Shown here: positions 1-13,008 of the stretch, piece after piece
Position numbering within the stretch: the first letter of the stretch is position 1
Layout: each line of letters opens with the position of its first letter
Assembly: GCA_026686845.1 (NCBI GenBank)
Contig: JAIVEN010000022.1
Location: forward strand, 22,232,001-22,296,000
DNA from: Adenanthera pavonina
Lineage: Eukaryota; Streptophyta; Magnoliopsida; Fabales; Fabaceae
DNA length: 64,000 nt
Direction: 5' to 3'
Translations under genes and position numbers: made by a program
The notes under the pieces: model-generated
What the model was told of the DNA's origin: nothing
The model's input: the letters and a program-made list of their open reading frames with translations, nothing else
Database searches by the model: none

Positions 1-641
1 ATCCCTCCTTTCTGATAACGTCACTCTCACGCCACCCTTATATTTTTCCATTGTTTCTTCTTCCATCATGCATTTCATCTCCATTGTTCATCATAATATC
101 ATATACTAACTAGTGTGGCTCCTTTACTTGCACAAAATCTAAAACTATTAGATATAAATATATGATACATAAAATTATATATAACATTATTCAGCTCAAT
201 TATTAGGTTATATTTATTTTTTCAACATAATATTAGAGAGCATAACTAAACAATTTGATAGCAGGTAACATTATTCTTAACAAAACTTGGAAGAAGAATA
301 TACCACATAATCAAACAATATAACTTATTCAATGTATATAAAATCAAAAGTTATCACCCTTAATTATTAAAAGATTTTTTATACACTACATTTCGGTTGT
401 TGGTTTCCCATCCTCATCAAGAATTAGAATTTTCAAATATCCTGTACTTTAAACATGTGACATAACAACATATAATTGATTATAACTAAACACAAGTTTA
501 TGTAGAAGTAAACTAGCGTTATACAAATTCAATTTGCCCTTAACTTCTATTTATCGTCATAACAAATAAAAGTATAATAGGAAATTGTGTCTTCCTTTAT
601 TTTTAGCCCAAATATAGGACATTGCATTCTCCACATACTAA
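1..641. other. Intergenic, AT-rich, no gene seen
   Basis: No open frame with recognisable protein similarity was seen. The sequence is AT-rich non-coding DNA up to the MITE that starts at 642. Confidence 0.5.
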
Positions 642-1034
642 GTGCATGTTTGGTTCATTGTTTACAAAACATAACCATGGTTTTTAACCATGATTTTGTA
701 AAAGATGTGTTTGGTCAAACACAAACCAACCACAAACTGATTTTTTGAAAAATGAAAAGTGGATTAAACTGTGGTTTTGGAAAAGGAGGAGAAAAGTTAC
801 TTTTCCTTTAACAAAACGTGGGTTTTGAAAAAGGAGGAACAAATTTACTCTATATTATACATCTAAAAGTACTTTTAACCCCTATCATCCAAACAGATTT
901 TTTGTCAAATTTACTTTTACAAAAAGAATATCCAAACATAACAACTTCCAACAAACTTATTTTATTTAAACTTCATTTTTACAAACTTCATTTATCTTAA
1001 CTTAATTTTATAAAACGGAGAACCAAACGGGCCT
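642..1034. mobile_element. Tourist-like (PIF/Harbinger) MITE
   Basis: A 393-bp non-coding element begins GTGCATGTTTGGTT and ends AACCAAACGGGCCT, so its termini are inverted copies with a few mismatches. It is bracketed by TAA at 639-641 and 1035-1037, the 3-bp target duplication expected for PIF/Harbinger elements. The first 12 bases of its left end are identical to the ends of the large Harbinger element at 14755-20813. It encodes no protein; the 60-residue frame at 818-1000 has no similarity that I recognise. Confidence 0.6.
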
Positions 1035-2881
1035 TAAATAGAAGCCTTGAGTGAGTATGTGTAGCAGTAATTCTAGTGTACCCGTCATTATGTCCTCGAG
1101 AAGAAAAACTTGACTATTCAAGGTATAATTTTACTTAAATCTATCAATTCCTACTAATCAGGCAATTTAATGAGTGACAATTTTTTTGTTGGATAATGGA
1201 GATTAGTGGAAATATTTAATTAAAATATCTATAGATTTTTAAATATAAATATGTAGAAATGTAGCCAAAAAATAAAATAAAATAAAATTGCAGAAATTAT
1301 TTGAATATATTCATTTAAAATAATTTTTATAGTGAAAAACAGACCCATATATTATCGATTGCTTATAAGTTATTACATTATTTAAAATTATTTCAAATTT
1401 ATGTCTACCAGTTAATGCCAATTAATTCAATCAATTTAAATTGGAATCAACTGGTAATAACATATCAGAGCCATGCATGATTTAATTGGAATGAGTTATA
1501 ATTAAATGATTTGGAATTAAGGAATGATTGCATATATTTCAAATAATTGTGAAAATCGTTCGAACATATGACATCTTTTATATAGAAATTATTCAATTTC
1601 TTCAAATTAGCTCGTTGGCAATTGTCGATCTCATTTCACGGAATATGGGAAATGAAAAAAAAAAAATACACTGTTGATGATTCAACTTTTTGTTGCCAGA
1701 ATTATTCAACTTTATATGAAATACTCAATAAAATATCGATTGTGATTTTTTTCGCACGGCTTTTTATATATCTATAGATAGATATAAAATACTCAATAAA
1801 ATATATTCATGGAATCATTAAATTATTTATAATATATTAAAATCGAAAATTTTTTTATTGATTGGGTGTAAATTGTAACCCATAGATGAATTTTGAAATA
1901 TTTTAATTTAATTGAAAATTTATTGTTTGGGTATAAAATATTGAAAACTATTTAATTAATTGAAACTCAAAATTTATTTAATTGGTTAAAAAATCATAGA
2001 GCAAAAAAAAAATTTTATAGAAAGGAAAACAAACAAGGAAAAGCTAAGCAGGAGGATATTAAGTGTTTATTTGAGTTTTGGTAGGATATTAAGTGTTTAT
2101 TTGCTTTTCAGTTAGTTAAAAATGAGTTTTGATAGAATTGATTTTCCAACGTAGTTATGCTAAAAATTTGTTTTGTATTAATGTGTTTATATTTGGATAA
2201 TTTATTTAAAAATTAATTTTGACAAAACTCATAATTTTTCTCTAAATTGAGCTTAAACTTTATATCATGATTAATTTAATTTTCTTAGACTAAAATTTAA
2301 TTTGTAATTATTTAATTGGAAACAAACTATATCTGATATAACATTTTTTTACAGGTTATGATCTGCGGAAATTAAAATTTTGAAGGGACATTTTGGTCAA
2401 TAGATAGGAGAAATTTTATGGAAATTTTATGAAAATTTTATTTTCCTAATTTTTCTATTTTTTTTCATTTTTATTGGTTTATTTTTATCTGAGTTTAAAA
2501 TAAATACAGATAAAAATAAAGAAGCAGAATGGAAAAGCAAGTATTGAACTGCTTCTTCGGAAACCTCATTTTGTAGCAGAAATGATTTTCAAATGGAAAA
2601 GTAAAAATTAGCCAAACACACAAAAAACTACATCAAATTTAGTTTTGACCCCAAATTTTTGTTTGAGCAGTGATGCAAACAAACCCTAAATCATTCATAG
2701 AGCAAAATTTTAAATATGCATGTTTAGTAAGGAATTTGTTAATTGTAATATTTGGATATTAATTGCATAATGCCCCAAACCAATAAATATGTGCTTTGAT
2801 TATTATTTTTTTTGTGAGAAATTTGCAATGAATGATTATTTGATAAGATTTTGTCTAAAGCATAATCTTCCAAATAAGTTA
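1035..2881. other. Intergenic, AT-rich
   Basis: About 1.8 kb of very AT-rich sequence with poly(A) and poly(T) runs and no supportable gene. A short imperfect direct repeat (TTAAGTGTTTATTTG) occurs at about 2059 and 2089. The stretch 2059-2690 may be another degenerate MITE, but I could not define its ends. Confidence 0.4.
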
Positions 2882-3111
2882 CTCCCTCGATCTTAAATAT
2901 AGGACTTTTTACCCTGACTCTAAATATAGGAGTATAAGAGATAATATTTATTATATATTTTTAAAAAAATAAAAAGAGAGAGTAATAGATTAAATAATGG
3001 TAGTTTTAAAAACATGATTTTTAGACAAATCTAGATAGTTAACTAATTTTAACTCTCATTTTTAATTCACGTGTTTCAGTTAAAAATGTCTTATATTAAA
3101 GATTGAGGCTG
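2882..3111. mobile_element. Stowaway-like (Tc1/mariner) MITE
   Basis: A 230-bp element starts CTCCCTCGATCTTAAATATA. The reverse complement of its other end starts CAGCCTCAATCTTTAATATA, giving a terminal inverted repeat of about 24 bp. It is flanked by TA dinucleotides at 2880-2881 and 3112-3113. The CTCCCTC terminus with a TA target site is the Stowaway signature. It is non-coding. Confidence 0.65.
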
Positions 3112-5250
3112 TATTTAAAACATGTTTTATTTTATCATTCAATACTAATTTCAAAAGAACTATTAATTTTGTGTCAATCAAGATTGAGTTGGTGGTACCC
3201 ATATCTGCGAGGCACCTTTTCTTTTAATTGACAACCTAAAACATTTTTTTTCTTTTGACCAAAAGGACAACCAAAACTCAAACTCAAAAGTTGATTTTCT
3301 ATTAATATTTAGTTAATTTTTACCCCAAAAAAATTTTTGCCTAAATTTTAACCAAAAGATTAATAACCACATTTCATGCCTAAACATGAACTCTTAAATT
3401 AAATCAATTAAATTGAGATTGAATCAACGAATCAGCGAATTAAAGTTTTTAATGTAGATTTAAACTCAAATTAGAAATTTGAAATTGGGGATGGGATGTG
3501 GTTAGCCGTGTATACAAAGTTAGACTAACTAGCCAGTTTAACCGGTTTTCCAATGAACCGGCCACTAATTTGGTTCAGTACAACATCAAGATTAATGGAG
3601 AATCAGACCGGTGAAGAATAGATCAATTTGAAAAATTAGATCGAACAGGCCGGTTCAACCGGTTCGATTCAGAACCAGCACCTGGTTCAATCCGGTCATA
3701 GATGCAAATCGGAGGTTCTCATGACAGGTACAAATCGGCTAAGAATCGGCCGAACCGGTACAAAACCGATTTGAACCAGTATGACCATAGATGAAGAAAG
3801 AAGAAGGAACAAAAAGAGATCTGCAAAGAACCTGTAAGAAAGAATAACTCAAATTGGATGATGTACCGAGAAGATCGAGCTTGTCTCATTTCTTCCCGCC
3901 AGTGTTCTATTTTTTTTTTTTCTGGCCAAGTAGTGTTCCACTTGAAGAAGAACACGGCGGGAGTTGTGAGACGATGAAGAAGAGGCGAAAGGTTCAAGAT
4001 TGGGGTATTAAAAAATATAAAACAAACGAAAAGTTTCAAACTTTGTCTTTTTTTTTTTAATTTTCTTAAACCTATTTTAGAATTTGTTAGTTTTCCAAAT
4101 CTTCCATAATTTCTTTCTGACATTCGGCCAACCCTTCTCCGCTCATTCTACCATGCACCCACTTTCCCATAAGTTCTTCATTTTTTAATACAATTTTCAA
4201 TTGCTTTTCTTGAGAGTTGCACGACTCAACTACATCTTAATCTTGTATGGTAATACCCAATGAAGATTAACTACACTTATATATATATATATATAATCTT
4301 TATGGAATTATGATAATATAATAAAATTCTGAATGAAATCAAATTAAATAATATAATTTGAAATTTAAAAATAACTTAACTTATTAACTTTTTAATTAAT
4401 TAATTAATAATGTGATATTTAGAATCTTTTTAAGTTAGCACATTAATTTTTTATTTGATTACTATTATATAATACACAAATAGAATCAAATCCATACTTC
4501 TTAAAAAATAAAGCTTAGCAAAGCATGTGTCATCAAATATCCAATCTCAAAATCATGAAAAATATGGACCAAAACACAGCAATATAACATGAACTAATAA
4601 AGCAAGATCCAGACATTTAGCTTAAGTGGCAACATCAAACATGGATCCCTCTATCAAATGCTATGCAAAATATATGCCTTTTCTCCCCACCAAAATATAT
4701 ATCTATAAATATGCATTTTCCTTATTACGTATTTACCTCTTTATTGAAATCGTGCCTTTTAATTAGCTTGCATAAATTTTTTCACCAAACTAATTTTGTA
4801 GGGAGGATAAGTTGAATCTCAAAAGTTTAGTGATAGGCTTCCAACATCAGTGAAAAGAAGATTATTAATATAGCTAATCGAAATATATTGTCATTTATCA
4901 AGATATTGGCCATAACAAATGTAGTTGCTGATTTGTAATCTAGTGTTTCATAAGTTCTTGCAAGGAATATATACGGTTATGTTTAGAATGAGGGAAAGGA
5001 AAATTACGAGAAAAAATAAGAGTGAATCTAGAAATCTCTCTTATTTTTCTCCCTTTTATTTTATTTTTCATTTAAATGAAGGGATAATCTAGTGTATGTT
5101 TTTGTATACTCCTCTTTATCCGAAAAAAAAAATATCAGCTAAAACAGACGTAATCAAATCAAAATTAGATAAAAAACTTGAATCATATATATTGATATGG
5201 TTAATAAATTTAAGAGACAAAAGGAAAAAGATAAAACAGCCTGCTTTTCT
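3112..5250. other. Intergenic with a CCGGTT-rich repeat relic
   Basis: No gene is supported. Around 3530-3780 many copies of CCGGTT and GGTTCAA occur in both orientations. The same vocabulary appears in the Mutator-like MITE at 46208-46696, so this is probably a degraded relative. A TA microsatellite lies near 4281-4295. The overlapping frames on both strands at 3719-4123 follow the low-complexity composition and resemble no known protein. Confidence 0.4.
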
Positions 5251-6770
5251 TCTCTAATCTTCCACAACTTCCTTGGCCAGAGCAGCTCCCATCACCACGA
5301 CCCTGAGATGCCTTGATGATGTGAAAGAAGAATTATTTCCAACCATTCCCCATATTCATGGGGACTATAAATGGATGTCAGCAAGGCCATAGAGTTCATA
5401 TTATACTGCTCCAAATGATCAGCTGAGATGCTATATCTGCAACACAGAACTAGTTCGATAATGGACTTGTAATCATATTATACTGCTCCAAAATCGAAAC
5501 AGCACTAAAAGCACCTAAAATCTTGTTATTAAAAGAAAATTGAATATCCAATCATTTCAAAGAAAAAGGGAAAATTGGTAAACATCATATAAACTTAAGG
5601 ACGAAACTCTTAGCCCCTGAAAGTTCGTCAACCAATCCTTTCAAAATGTTTGGCATGCCACATATTGTGCAATTTCCATATTTAAGAAAATCCTATTAGC
5701 AAGAAATTTTGATATAATGGTACAAGAGACTTGGACATCCTAGAAATATTCAGTGCTTCAGTACATAACTATTTGATTACAAGCAACAAATCCATATCAC
5801 AAAGTCAACAGATTGCCATGTCATTAGGTGGATATTCCATATCTTTAATCTGCTTATGGACACAATTTGATGTAGCAGCGCAAAAATAACATCAAGGTCC
5901 ATGTTCGCATCCTATATTACAGAACGACAAAAAGTTAATTTCAAGTCTCATTACAGCTGCTTAATTACCAAATGTCTAGGCTAAGAGACAACATTAATTT
6001 CACTGGCTTCCGTGAAAATCATACCTCACATATTCTATGGTAAGAATATGCTCAAAGTATAAGTTTACAACAAAAAACATACACTGCTCTACCTTGAGGA
6101 GTCTCTAGAAGGACCTTTTTGTAGGTTAAGCTTATGTGGAAAACAAAACTCTTGGATGGAAATGACATAACATGAAATTGAAGTTATTTCTAGGCAGCTC
6201 TTAGCTCTTATGTGAAGTGAAAAACAATAACAAAAGCAAAGTTAGGCTTTAAAAGTATCATCTGCATGTAGAAGCAATCACTTCATTTGAGGCATTTTAA
6301 AATTATTACATCAAGAATGTCGGCTACAAAGACAAATAATTAATAATCTGTGAAAATGTAGCTGCATCCTACTGTGCAGACTCAATTAAACCCTGGATAC
6401 TTGAAAACACATTTATCAATCAGGAAAATATATGGCAATAAAGGGATATTTAACAAAAAAATGAGACGAAAGTAATGCAGCGGACATAAGAAAATATGAT
6501 TAAAAAATGAAGGGCATTGACATTTTGCTTCCACTATTACCTGCTCTGCTGATAATAGAACCTTCTATTAGAATCTCCATAGTATGACAAGGACCATTGC
6601 TACACCCAGCACCTTAAAATGTGTCAGTTAATTCTTGCCCAAAAACTCAGAATCTTCTAAATGCACTCTGTTTTTATAAAATGGATAACTAAGTTCATAT
6701 AATCCAGTACACTTCACCCATAACAATTTCCCATATCTGCCAAATTGCCACTTCATTCTTCAGTCACTTT
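5251..6770. other. Region downstream of the PPR gene, no CDS
   Basis: No coding frame is supported. The part next to 6770 would hold the 3' untranslated region of the minus-strand PPR gene. Composition is less AT-extreme than in 1-5000, so transcribed non-coding sequence is possible, but no exon could be assigned. Confidence 0.35.
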
Positions 6771-8294
6771 CTATGTCTGCTCATCACATCTCGAATTTTT
6801 TAGAGTCCTAGTGCCCATCATAGCATTTGCTAATTCTTGGATCGAGCAAGAAGTGCTCTGCCTCATTTTATCAGCAAGTATTTCAATTTGATCCAAACAC
6901 CCTAAACCCAAGAGCCTATTCCTGATCAACTCAATGGTAGTAGCATAAGGTGGCATTCCTTCATCAATCATCATCTCAAAGTACTTACAGGCCTCCTCTA
7001 GCTTACCCTTCTTCTTGCACAGTCCATGAACCATGACAGCATATGTTGAAACAGAAGGATAAAAACCCGTGTCTGCCATCTTCTCCCAAACTTCATTTGT
7101 TTTATCAAACCTTCCTATCCTGATCAACAATTTCAACACCATATTATAAGTATGATGGTCAGGAAGACAGTTGTCTTTTTCCATTCTAGCCAACAACCTA
7201 AGAGCCCTATTGACCTCACCATGATCACAATGGTAAGCTTGTATTGTGTTATAACTCCATGCATCTGGCTTGACTCCACTTGCAATCATTTCATCCAACA
7301 ATTGATAAGCTTCTTCCACCTTCTCAATCTTACAAAGTTTCTTTATTATATAATTGTATGTATACACATTTAGCAAGAGGTTAGATCTTTTCACTCTATG
7401 AAGAACCCTGAAAGCTGAATGCAAATCATTCATATCACAATATATACGAATGAATATTGAGTAAGTAAAGGCATCTGGCTCAACTCTTTTTGACACCATA
7501 TCTTGAAACAACTTGGTAGCTTCATCAATATTACCTCCTTTGCGAAGGGCCTCCAACAAATTATTATAAGCAAGCAAATCCACTGAACAACCTTCCACGA
7601 GCATTTCATCAAACAACTCACGTGCCTTCTCAACATCACCAATTTCACCCCATCCCATTATCAAAATGCTGTAAGTTTTAGCATTTAACTTGAACCTACT
7701 CTTAGTTTGATCAAAAAACTCTTGAGCATTTTTTACATGTTTCTTCTTACATAAAATAAACAAAAGCTTATCAAAATCATGAATATTTGGCTTAACCCCA
7801 AATTCTTCCATTCTAATGAAAGCCCGTATTGCTCCACCTGGCAAATTAGCACGGCTATATGCCCCAAAAATGAGCCAGAAAATTTCACTCCTAATTTCAC
7901 AACAATGGGACTCTCTGATTTCCATGAGAAAGTCCCACAATATGGCAAATTGTTTGCCAGATCCCAAGATTTCCACCAAAATGTGGTAGCTCTCAACACT
8001 TGGTTGAAAATCTGGAATCGACTTAGCCCAGATAAAGAATTTGTGAGCTGAGAGGCAAAGATTCTTGCACCGTTTCAAGACCTGCTCAACCAAATCTCTG
8101 GATATTTGAGTTGAAAATGGATGGAGGGAGTGCACCAAATCATGGTAGGGATCTCGGTGATCACTGAGCACACGAGAAATCTCATTCACAAGATTAGATA
8201 ATGATACAAAAGTGGAAGAGTGATGACAACGGGGTTTATGATGAAAGAAAGACCAAAAGGTTCTATGCTTAGAGGAGAACATGCGAATGGCCAT
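6771..8294 (-). CDS. P-class pentatricopeptide repeat protein, probably mitochondrial
   Basis: A single uninterrupted 507-residue frame, which is typical of plant PPR genes. The N-terminus (about residues 1-30) is rich in Arg, Ser and His with almost no acidic residues, as in a mitochondrial presequence. From about residue 95 to 450 there are roughly ten helical repeats of about 35 residues. Examples are the repeats containing TYSILIMGWG near residue 208, AYNNLLEALRKGG, TYNYIIKKLCKI and TYNMVLKLLIRIGR, each followed by an EEA/EKA helix and an F/LxxM motif. There is no E, E+ or DYW tail, so it belongs to the P class, whose members bind organelle RNA and act in its stability, cleavage or translation rather than editing by themselves. 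It resembles the Arabidopsis At1g52640-type proteins as I remember them. The first Met was chosen because the presequence starts there; an alternative Met lies four residues later. Confidence 0.93.
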   Translation of the reverse strand: MAIRMFSSKHRTFWSFFHHKPRCHHSSTFVSLSNLVNEISRVLSDHRDPYHDLVHSLHPFSTQISRDLVEQVLKRCKNLCLSAHKFFIWAKSIPDFQPSVESYHILVEILGSGKQFAILWDFLMEIRESHCCEIRSEIFWLIFGAYSRANLPGGAIRAFIRMEEFGVKPNIHDFDKLLFILCKKKHVKNAQEFFDQTKSRFKLNAKTYSILIMGWGEIGDVEKARELFDEMLVEGCSVDLLAYNNLLEALRKGGNIDEATKLFQDMVSKRVEPDAFTYSIFIRIYCDMNDLHSAFRVLHRVKRSNLLLNVYTYNYIIKKLCKIEKVEEAYQLLDEMIASGVKPDAWSYNTIQAYHCDHGEVNRALRLLARMEKDNCLPDHHTYNMVLKLLIRIGRFDKTNEVWEKMADTGFYPSVSTYAVMVHGLCKKKGKLEEACKYFEMMIDEGMPPYATTIELIRNRLLGLGCLDQIEILADKMRQSTSCSIQELANAMMGTRTLKNSRCDEQT

Positions 8295-11200
8295 TGTGGA
8301 ATTAAATTATGTTTATTCTAGCACTCAGCAGAATTGTCCTCAGGCTATTCTAGCAAAAGCACTCATTAAAAACAACTGTTGGATTAGGACTGATTTTCAT
8401 TCAACGAAATGCCCATCACTCACGTGCAAAAATAACATATCCCCCTGCATATTAAATAAGAGAAAATTTGTTGACAACCAAAAAATTGTAAATTTTATGA
8501 AATGATTCTTCAAATGAATGTACAAAATTGTTGCTTTACTTTACTTACATTTTCCCCAATTAAATAAGCTGAAAATCAGCTGCTATACATCTACAGTTCA
8601 AATAAAGCCTAACGTTAGAATAATGAGCTGCGATCATTTGGAGGCACTTGTATAATAGATGATATAGTAGTGGCATTTTTATGAGGAAGTAGCAGCGCAT
8701 TTCAGGCTCTAATCAATTCCAATTCTGAAGGTTAGAATTACACAACATGCTATCTCTTGCGTATTCCAATAAAAGCTTGCATTATAACCTAATCACACAA
8801 AGGATATAAAGATTTGGGATATTCAACCAACAAATATGATGAAGTAGACATGGATGTAAAGAACCACCAAAATGGAGAAGCTAAGCTCATATGGTCTTCC
8901 ATATGCACTACTGAATTGGGAAAGCAAAATACCAAGTCAAAGACAATTATTATGTTCAATCATAATTAAATTAACAAGGACACAAATGTTTAAACTATTT
9001 TTAGCACTTCAAAGTGTAACCATTAATTCTATTGTACATTTTGAAGTTAACACATCTAAGCTTTCATATTCACCCAACAAGATTCCAATTCCTTGCACTA
9101 AAATTGGGTGATCATATTTGACAACTATATTTATTTATGGCATCAAGGCCACAATGTCATAAGTGGGTATTAAACTAAAGCCTAGAAATTTAAACCCAAA
9201 ATATCCGAAGTCATCTTCACTTGAAAGGTAAATGAGCCGTATGAAAAAAAGAAAAGAAAAGAAAAGAATAAAGAAGACCAGCATCACACTAGCCATTGCT
9301 CCAACAATGAGATGCTAAAACTCGGCCTTTAATACTATCCCAGCAGATAGCACATGAAGTCCCATATACTACTTTATTGAGTAATCTCTTGCTGTGTTTA
9401 AATGCAAGAGGTTTAAAAATTTGCAAATTTTGACACTCATTGATCCATCAAGAGCAAATTGCAAATAGAACACTAGATGTACAATGGTCCACAAGTTTGT
9501 ATTAAAGGCAGATTTTCATAATGCAGATAAATTGTTATAACCCACTAATATTCTCCTATGAAAAACATATAAAACACTAACAAAATAAGGGCTAAAAAAT
9601 AATGGAGACAACAGCAGGCATTATTACTACAGTTTATGCTCAAAAATAAACTCAAAAGTAGGAAAAAGCCAACACATAACTATCTACATAGGAAGAACGA
9701 CCAATTACCAACAGCCAAGTCATGTTAAAGAACTAGTGAGACAGCATGCCAACAGCCACAGACTCTGGTTCACACCAGATAAAATACTAAGAAAATGCCA
9801 ATCCTTCACTCAAACAAACAGAGATCAACTACAGCAGAGCATAATCTAAATGGAAGTGGAGGAAAATCAGTCACATTCAATGAAGCTACTTCACTAGCAC
9901 CAATGGCCAACAGATTACACCAATTAGAACACCCACCAACAAGAAAAAAACACCCACAAGAAATAGATTTCTCCATTTGAGAACATCAATTCAGAATTAA
10001 TATGCATCAAAACAATGGTGGCTCAAGGAAATACTCAAATCCCATAGTAAAACCAACCATCCAGAATCAGGACAACACGAAAGGGAGAAATTTATGAATG
10101 GACATACCAGATGAGACAAACCCCCTTTGTCTTATGATTTTCCTTCCCTTCTTTCTCAAATGCTATCACCCTCCTTGATCTCTCTCTTCGCGTGAACATG
10201 AATCCCTTCTTTGCCCGTCACTCCCTCTCCTTTGATTATTTTGCCATTCAAGAAGATGAGCACTAGTCTGTATGGGCCAATGGTGAAGCCTGCCAAAGAT
10301 AAAATATTCCCTTTTCTCCGATTCTTCGATAGCTGAGCTCTGAGAGGTAGAAATTCACTCCAATGCCGTGTCTGTGTCATTTACTTTCTTCTGCTAATAA
10401 GGCCCAACAACCAGCGAGGGAAGGAAAGTCAAGAGTTTATCCTTGGAACTCTAATCAAAGAAACCACAGCCGTAAATGGTGGAAAACTGCTTATGCTCAA
10501 ACCAAGAAAAGCTTTATTAGAAGTTGATGGCAGTAGTTGTTTCATTTTTCTCAAATCCACAGAGACATAAATAGATGAAATACAACATACTAGAAACAAA
10601 GAGCTAAGGAAGAAAGCTTTGTTTCATTTTAACCCGTTTTGCAGTGAGTTGGTTTGTAACTAAGCTCTCATCTCAATTCACAAGAAAAAAAATTAACAGC
10701 ATCATCAATCATGTAAATTGTAAGCACTGAAGCGAAAACTGCTAAAGAAACTTACATCAGGGTTTTGAAACAAAGTGTTCAATATGGGTGAAAACAAGTC
10801 AGATTTGTACTATAAACCTTAGACCTGAGCCTAGCCCGTTGGCCTATAATAGGCCTTTTTTTAAGCTTAGGCCTGAGCCTTTAAAAGGCCTGGCCTAACC
10901 TGAAGTACTTTTAAAGGCCTACAAATAGACTTAAAGACTAAGACCTTGTAGGTTTTAAATAGGCCTATGGCCTACTTGAAGCCTACTAATATAAAAATTT
11001 TGAACATACACTATCTAAATATATGAAAAACAAGTTCTAAATTCACAAAAAGAAATAATATACAAGAATTATAGTATTACTTTCAGACAAAATTATAAGA
11101 AAATCTTAAAAAGTAAGAGGTAGATGTTGAAAAGATGCTTACAGATGGTAAATGCATTGGTCCTACATTGAATTACTAAAGTATGTCACATTCTGTCTTT

Positions 11201-11678
11201 GGCATTTGGAATAGTCAGCAAACAACATAAGCAGGTCCAATGATTAGAGGAGGAGGAGAAAAGCCCTTCAATGGTGGTTAAATGCATTTACATCGAGAAG
11301 TTAAATTGTCACCAAGTGCAAACATGTAATGTCCATCTTTGTAATCATCTCGACATGGGGGTGGACCTTTTTAAGCCAACCCTTTCATAAATAGGCTAGC
11401 ATGGTCAGTGAGTATGCTTGATATTCCAAAGCTTGACATATTTGCAACCTCTTGTCCATAAAACATCCCTGAATGAACCTACAGACAGCCACTTACTCAT
11501 ACTTCACTATATAAACAGAAATTCAATACTTATTTCCCCCTAAACCATTTGACTTTCCAGCAACTTGAATATTTGATACATGTTTACAATCATTCAAATG
11601 AACATCTTTCTGCAGAATAGTATAGAAACAAAAGAAGGCATACAATCAGCCACAATCATATATTCAACATAAAGCTAA

Positions 11679-11709
<31 letters not shown>

Positions 11710-12729
11710 ATCTTGTTTGTTTCTCAAGGCAACCCAGTATCAGCACATTCAAATATTTTTGTATCGAGGGAAGTCGCTAAAGTTAAAACGATTAATAATT
11801 AATCTCAAAGACAGAAATTAATTAAAATACAACTCCGAATAAGACTCAGTCTTCACAGTAGAAAACAAACAAATCACAAAATATATTTAAATTTAATCAG
11901 CTCTTTTCCATATGCAGAGAGAAAATTACAGATCTATAGCATCGTTCTCATCATCACAGAGTAAACTAAGTCTATATCATCTCAAAGGTAGGAACTAGGA
12001 AAAGAGGCTTGAAAATCTACCCAACATACCTGTGAAATGGAGAGAAGAAGATCTTCACATAGTCGAAGAGACTAAGGGTGCAAAAGAGAGACTGTGGTAG
12101 GGGTTGAGAACACGTACTGCAGGCGCAGAGTGGCGACTACGGTGGAGGATGCGATGGAGGCAACTTGCAGCTACGGGAGACGTCGACGGGGGAGAGGGAG
12201 GTGATAGATGAAGGCAGCTCGCACTCGCAGAGTCGCAGTTATGAGACCGAGGCAAAGGCGATGAATGGAAGCAGAGATGAGAGCAAAGCAGCCAGGCTTC
12301 TTTGGAATTCACTTTTAGGATTCGTTCAGATGACAAGATGAGGCGGCGATGCACTTGAGGGAGGAGGAACATTGCGGTTTTGGGAAATATAAATATAATA
12401 TTACACTAGGCGAATTTTGAAAAAGTACAAAAAAAAATTTAAAATATTTAAAAAATAAAATCAAAATTCATTCTATTTTTTTTAAGACAGGTTAAAATTT
12501 TTTCAAATAAATTTAGAAAATTTCTAAATGAAGATAGAATTTTTTTTATACTAAATGATAATAGAAAATTTTTTTATCATACTTAGAAATTTTCTAAGTT
12601 CATTTAGAAAACTTTAACTTGCCTTTAAAATGGGATGAACTTTGGTATCATTTTTTAAATTTTTTTTTGTATTTATTCCCAATTCTCCTATTATATTGTA
12701 AAAAAAGTAATTTAAATTATATTTTATTA
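8295..12729. other. Intergenic region upstream of the PPR gene
   Basis: No gene is convincing. A (GA)n microsatellite occupies 11682-11709. At 10790-10990 there is a cluster of AGGCCT and GAGCCT motifs in both orientations, and similar words recur at 13050-13110, which suggests the decayed ends of a transposon. Short frames at 10156-10380 and 12055-12372 (minus; the second is Ser/His/Pro-rich) lack recognisable domains. The GC-richer 12050-12370 stretch could be a 5' transcript leader. Confidence 0.35.
11682..11709. repeat. (GA)n microsatellite
   Basis: 28 bp of uninterrupted GA dinucleotides. Confidence 0.95.
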
Positions 12730-13008
12730 TTCCCTCCAATCTCATTCATAAGGTGTTATCCAAAAGATTTGTTTAGTCCTATTCATAAGGTATATTGTTA
12801 AATTTTCATATAAATTTCCTACTTTACCCCAATAACATTATTGTCTCATAAATTGTTCCATTTTTTACTCCACAAATAATAACAGTTACTTAAATGATAA
12901 GTAGGATAAAATTGGAAATATAAGCTAAATTTTTTTATAATTTTAAGAGTATAACTAATTTTTTCTTAATATTTGTGCATAGATAATTATAAAACGAAAT
13001 GGAGAGAG
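12730..13008. mobile_element. Stowaway-like MITE, degenerate
   Basis: The left end TTCCCTCCAATCTCATTCAT and the reverse complement of the right end (CTCTCTCCATTTCGTTTTAT) are imperfect inverted copies bounded by TA at 12728-12729 and 13009-13010. The interior is AT-rich and non-coding. The match is weaker than for the element at 2882. Confidence 0.45.

Noticed and set aside
3719..4123. 134-residue minus-strand frame overlapping a plus-strand frame
   Set aside because: Composition follows poly(A)/poly(T) runs and the CCGGTT repeat. There is no domain and no splice context.
7152..8051. Several short frames on both strands within the PPR gene
   Set aside because: Shadow frames of a clear 507-residue PPR protein.
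10156..10380. 74-residue minus-strand frame
   Set aside because: No similarity that I recognise and no clear splice partners.
12055..12372. 105-residue minus-strand frame, Ser/His/Pro-rich
   Set aside because: Low-complexity composition with no recognisable domain. It could be a transcript leader but not a supported CDS.
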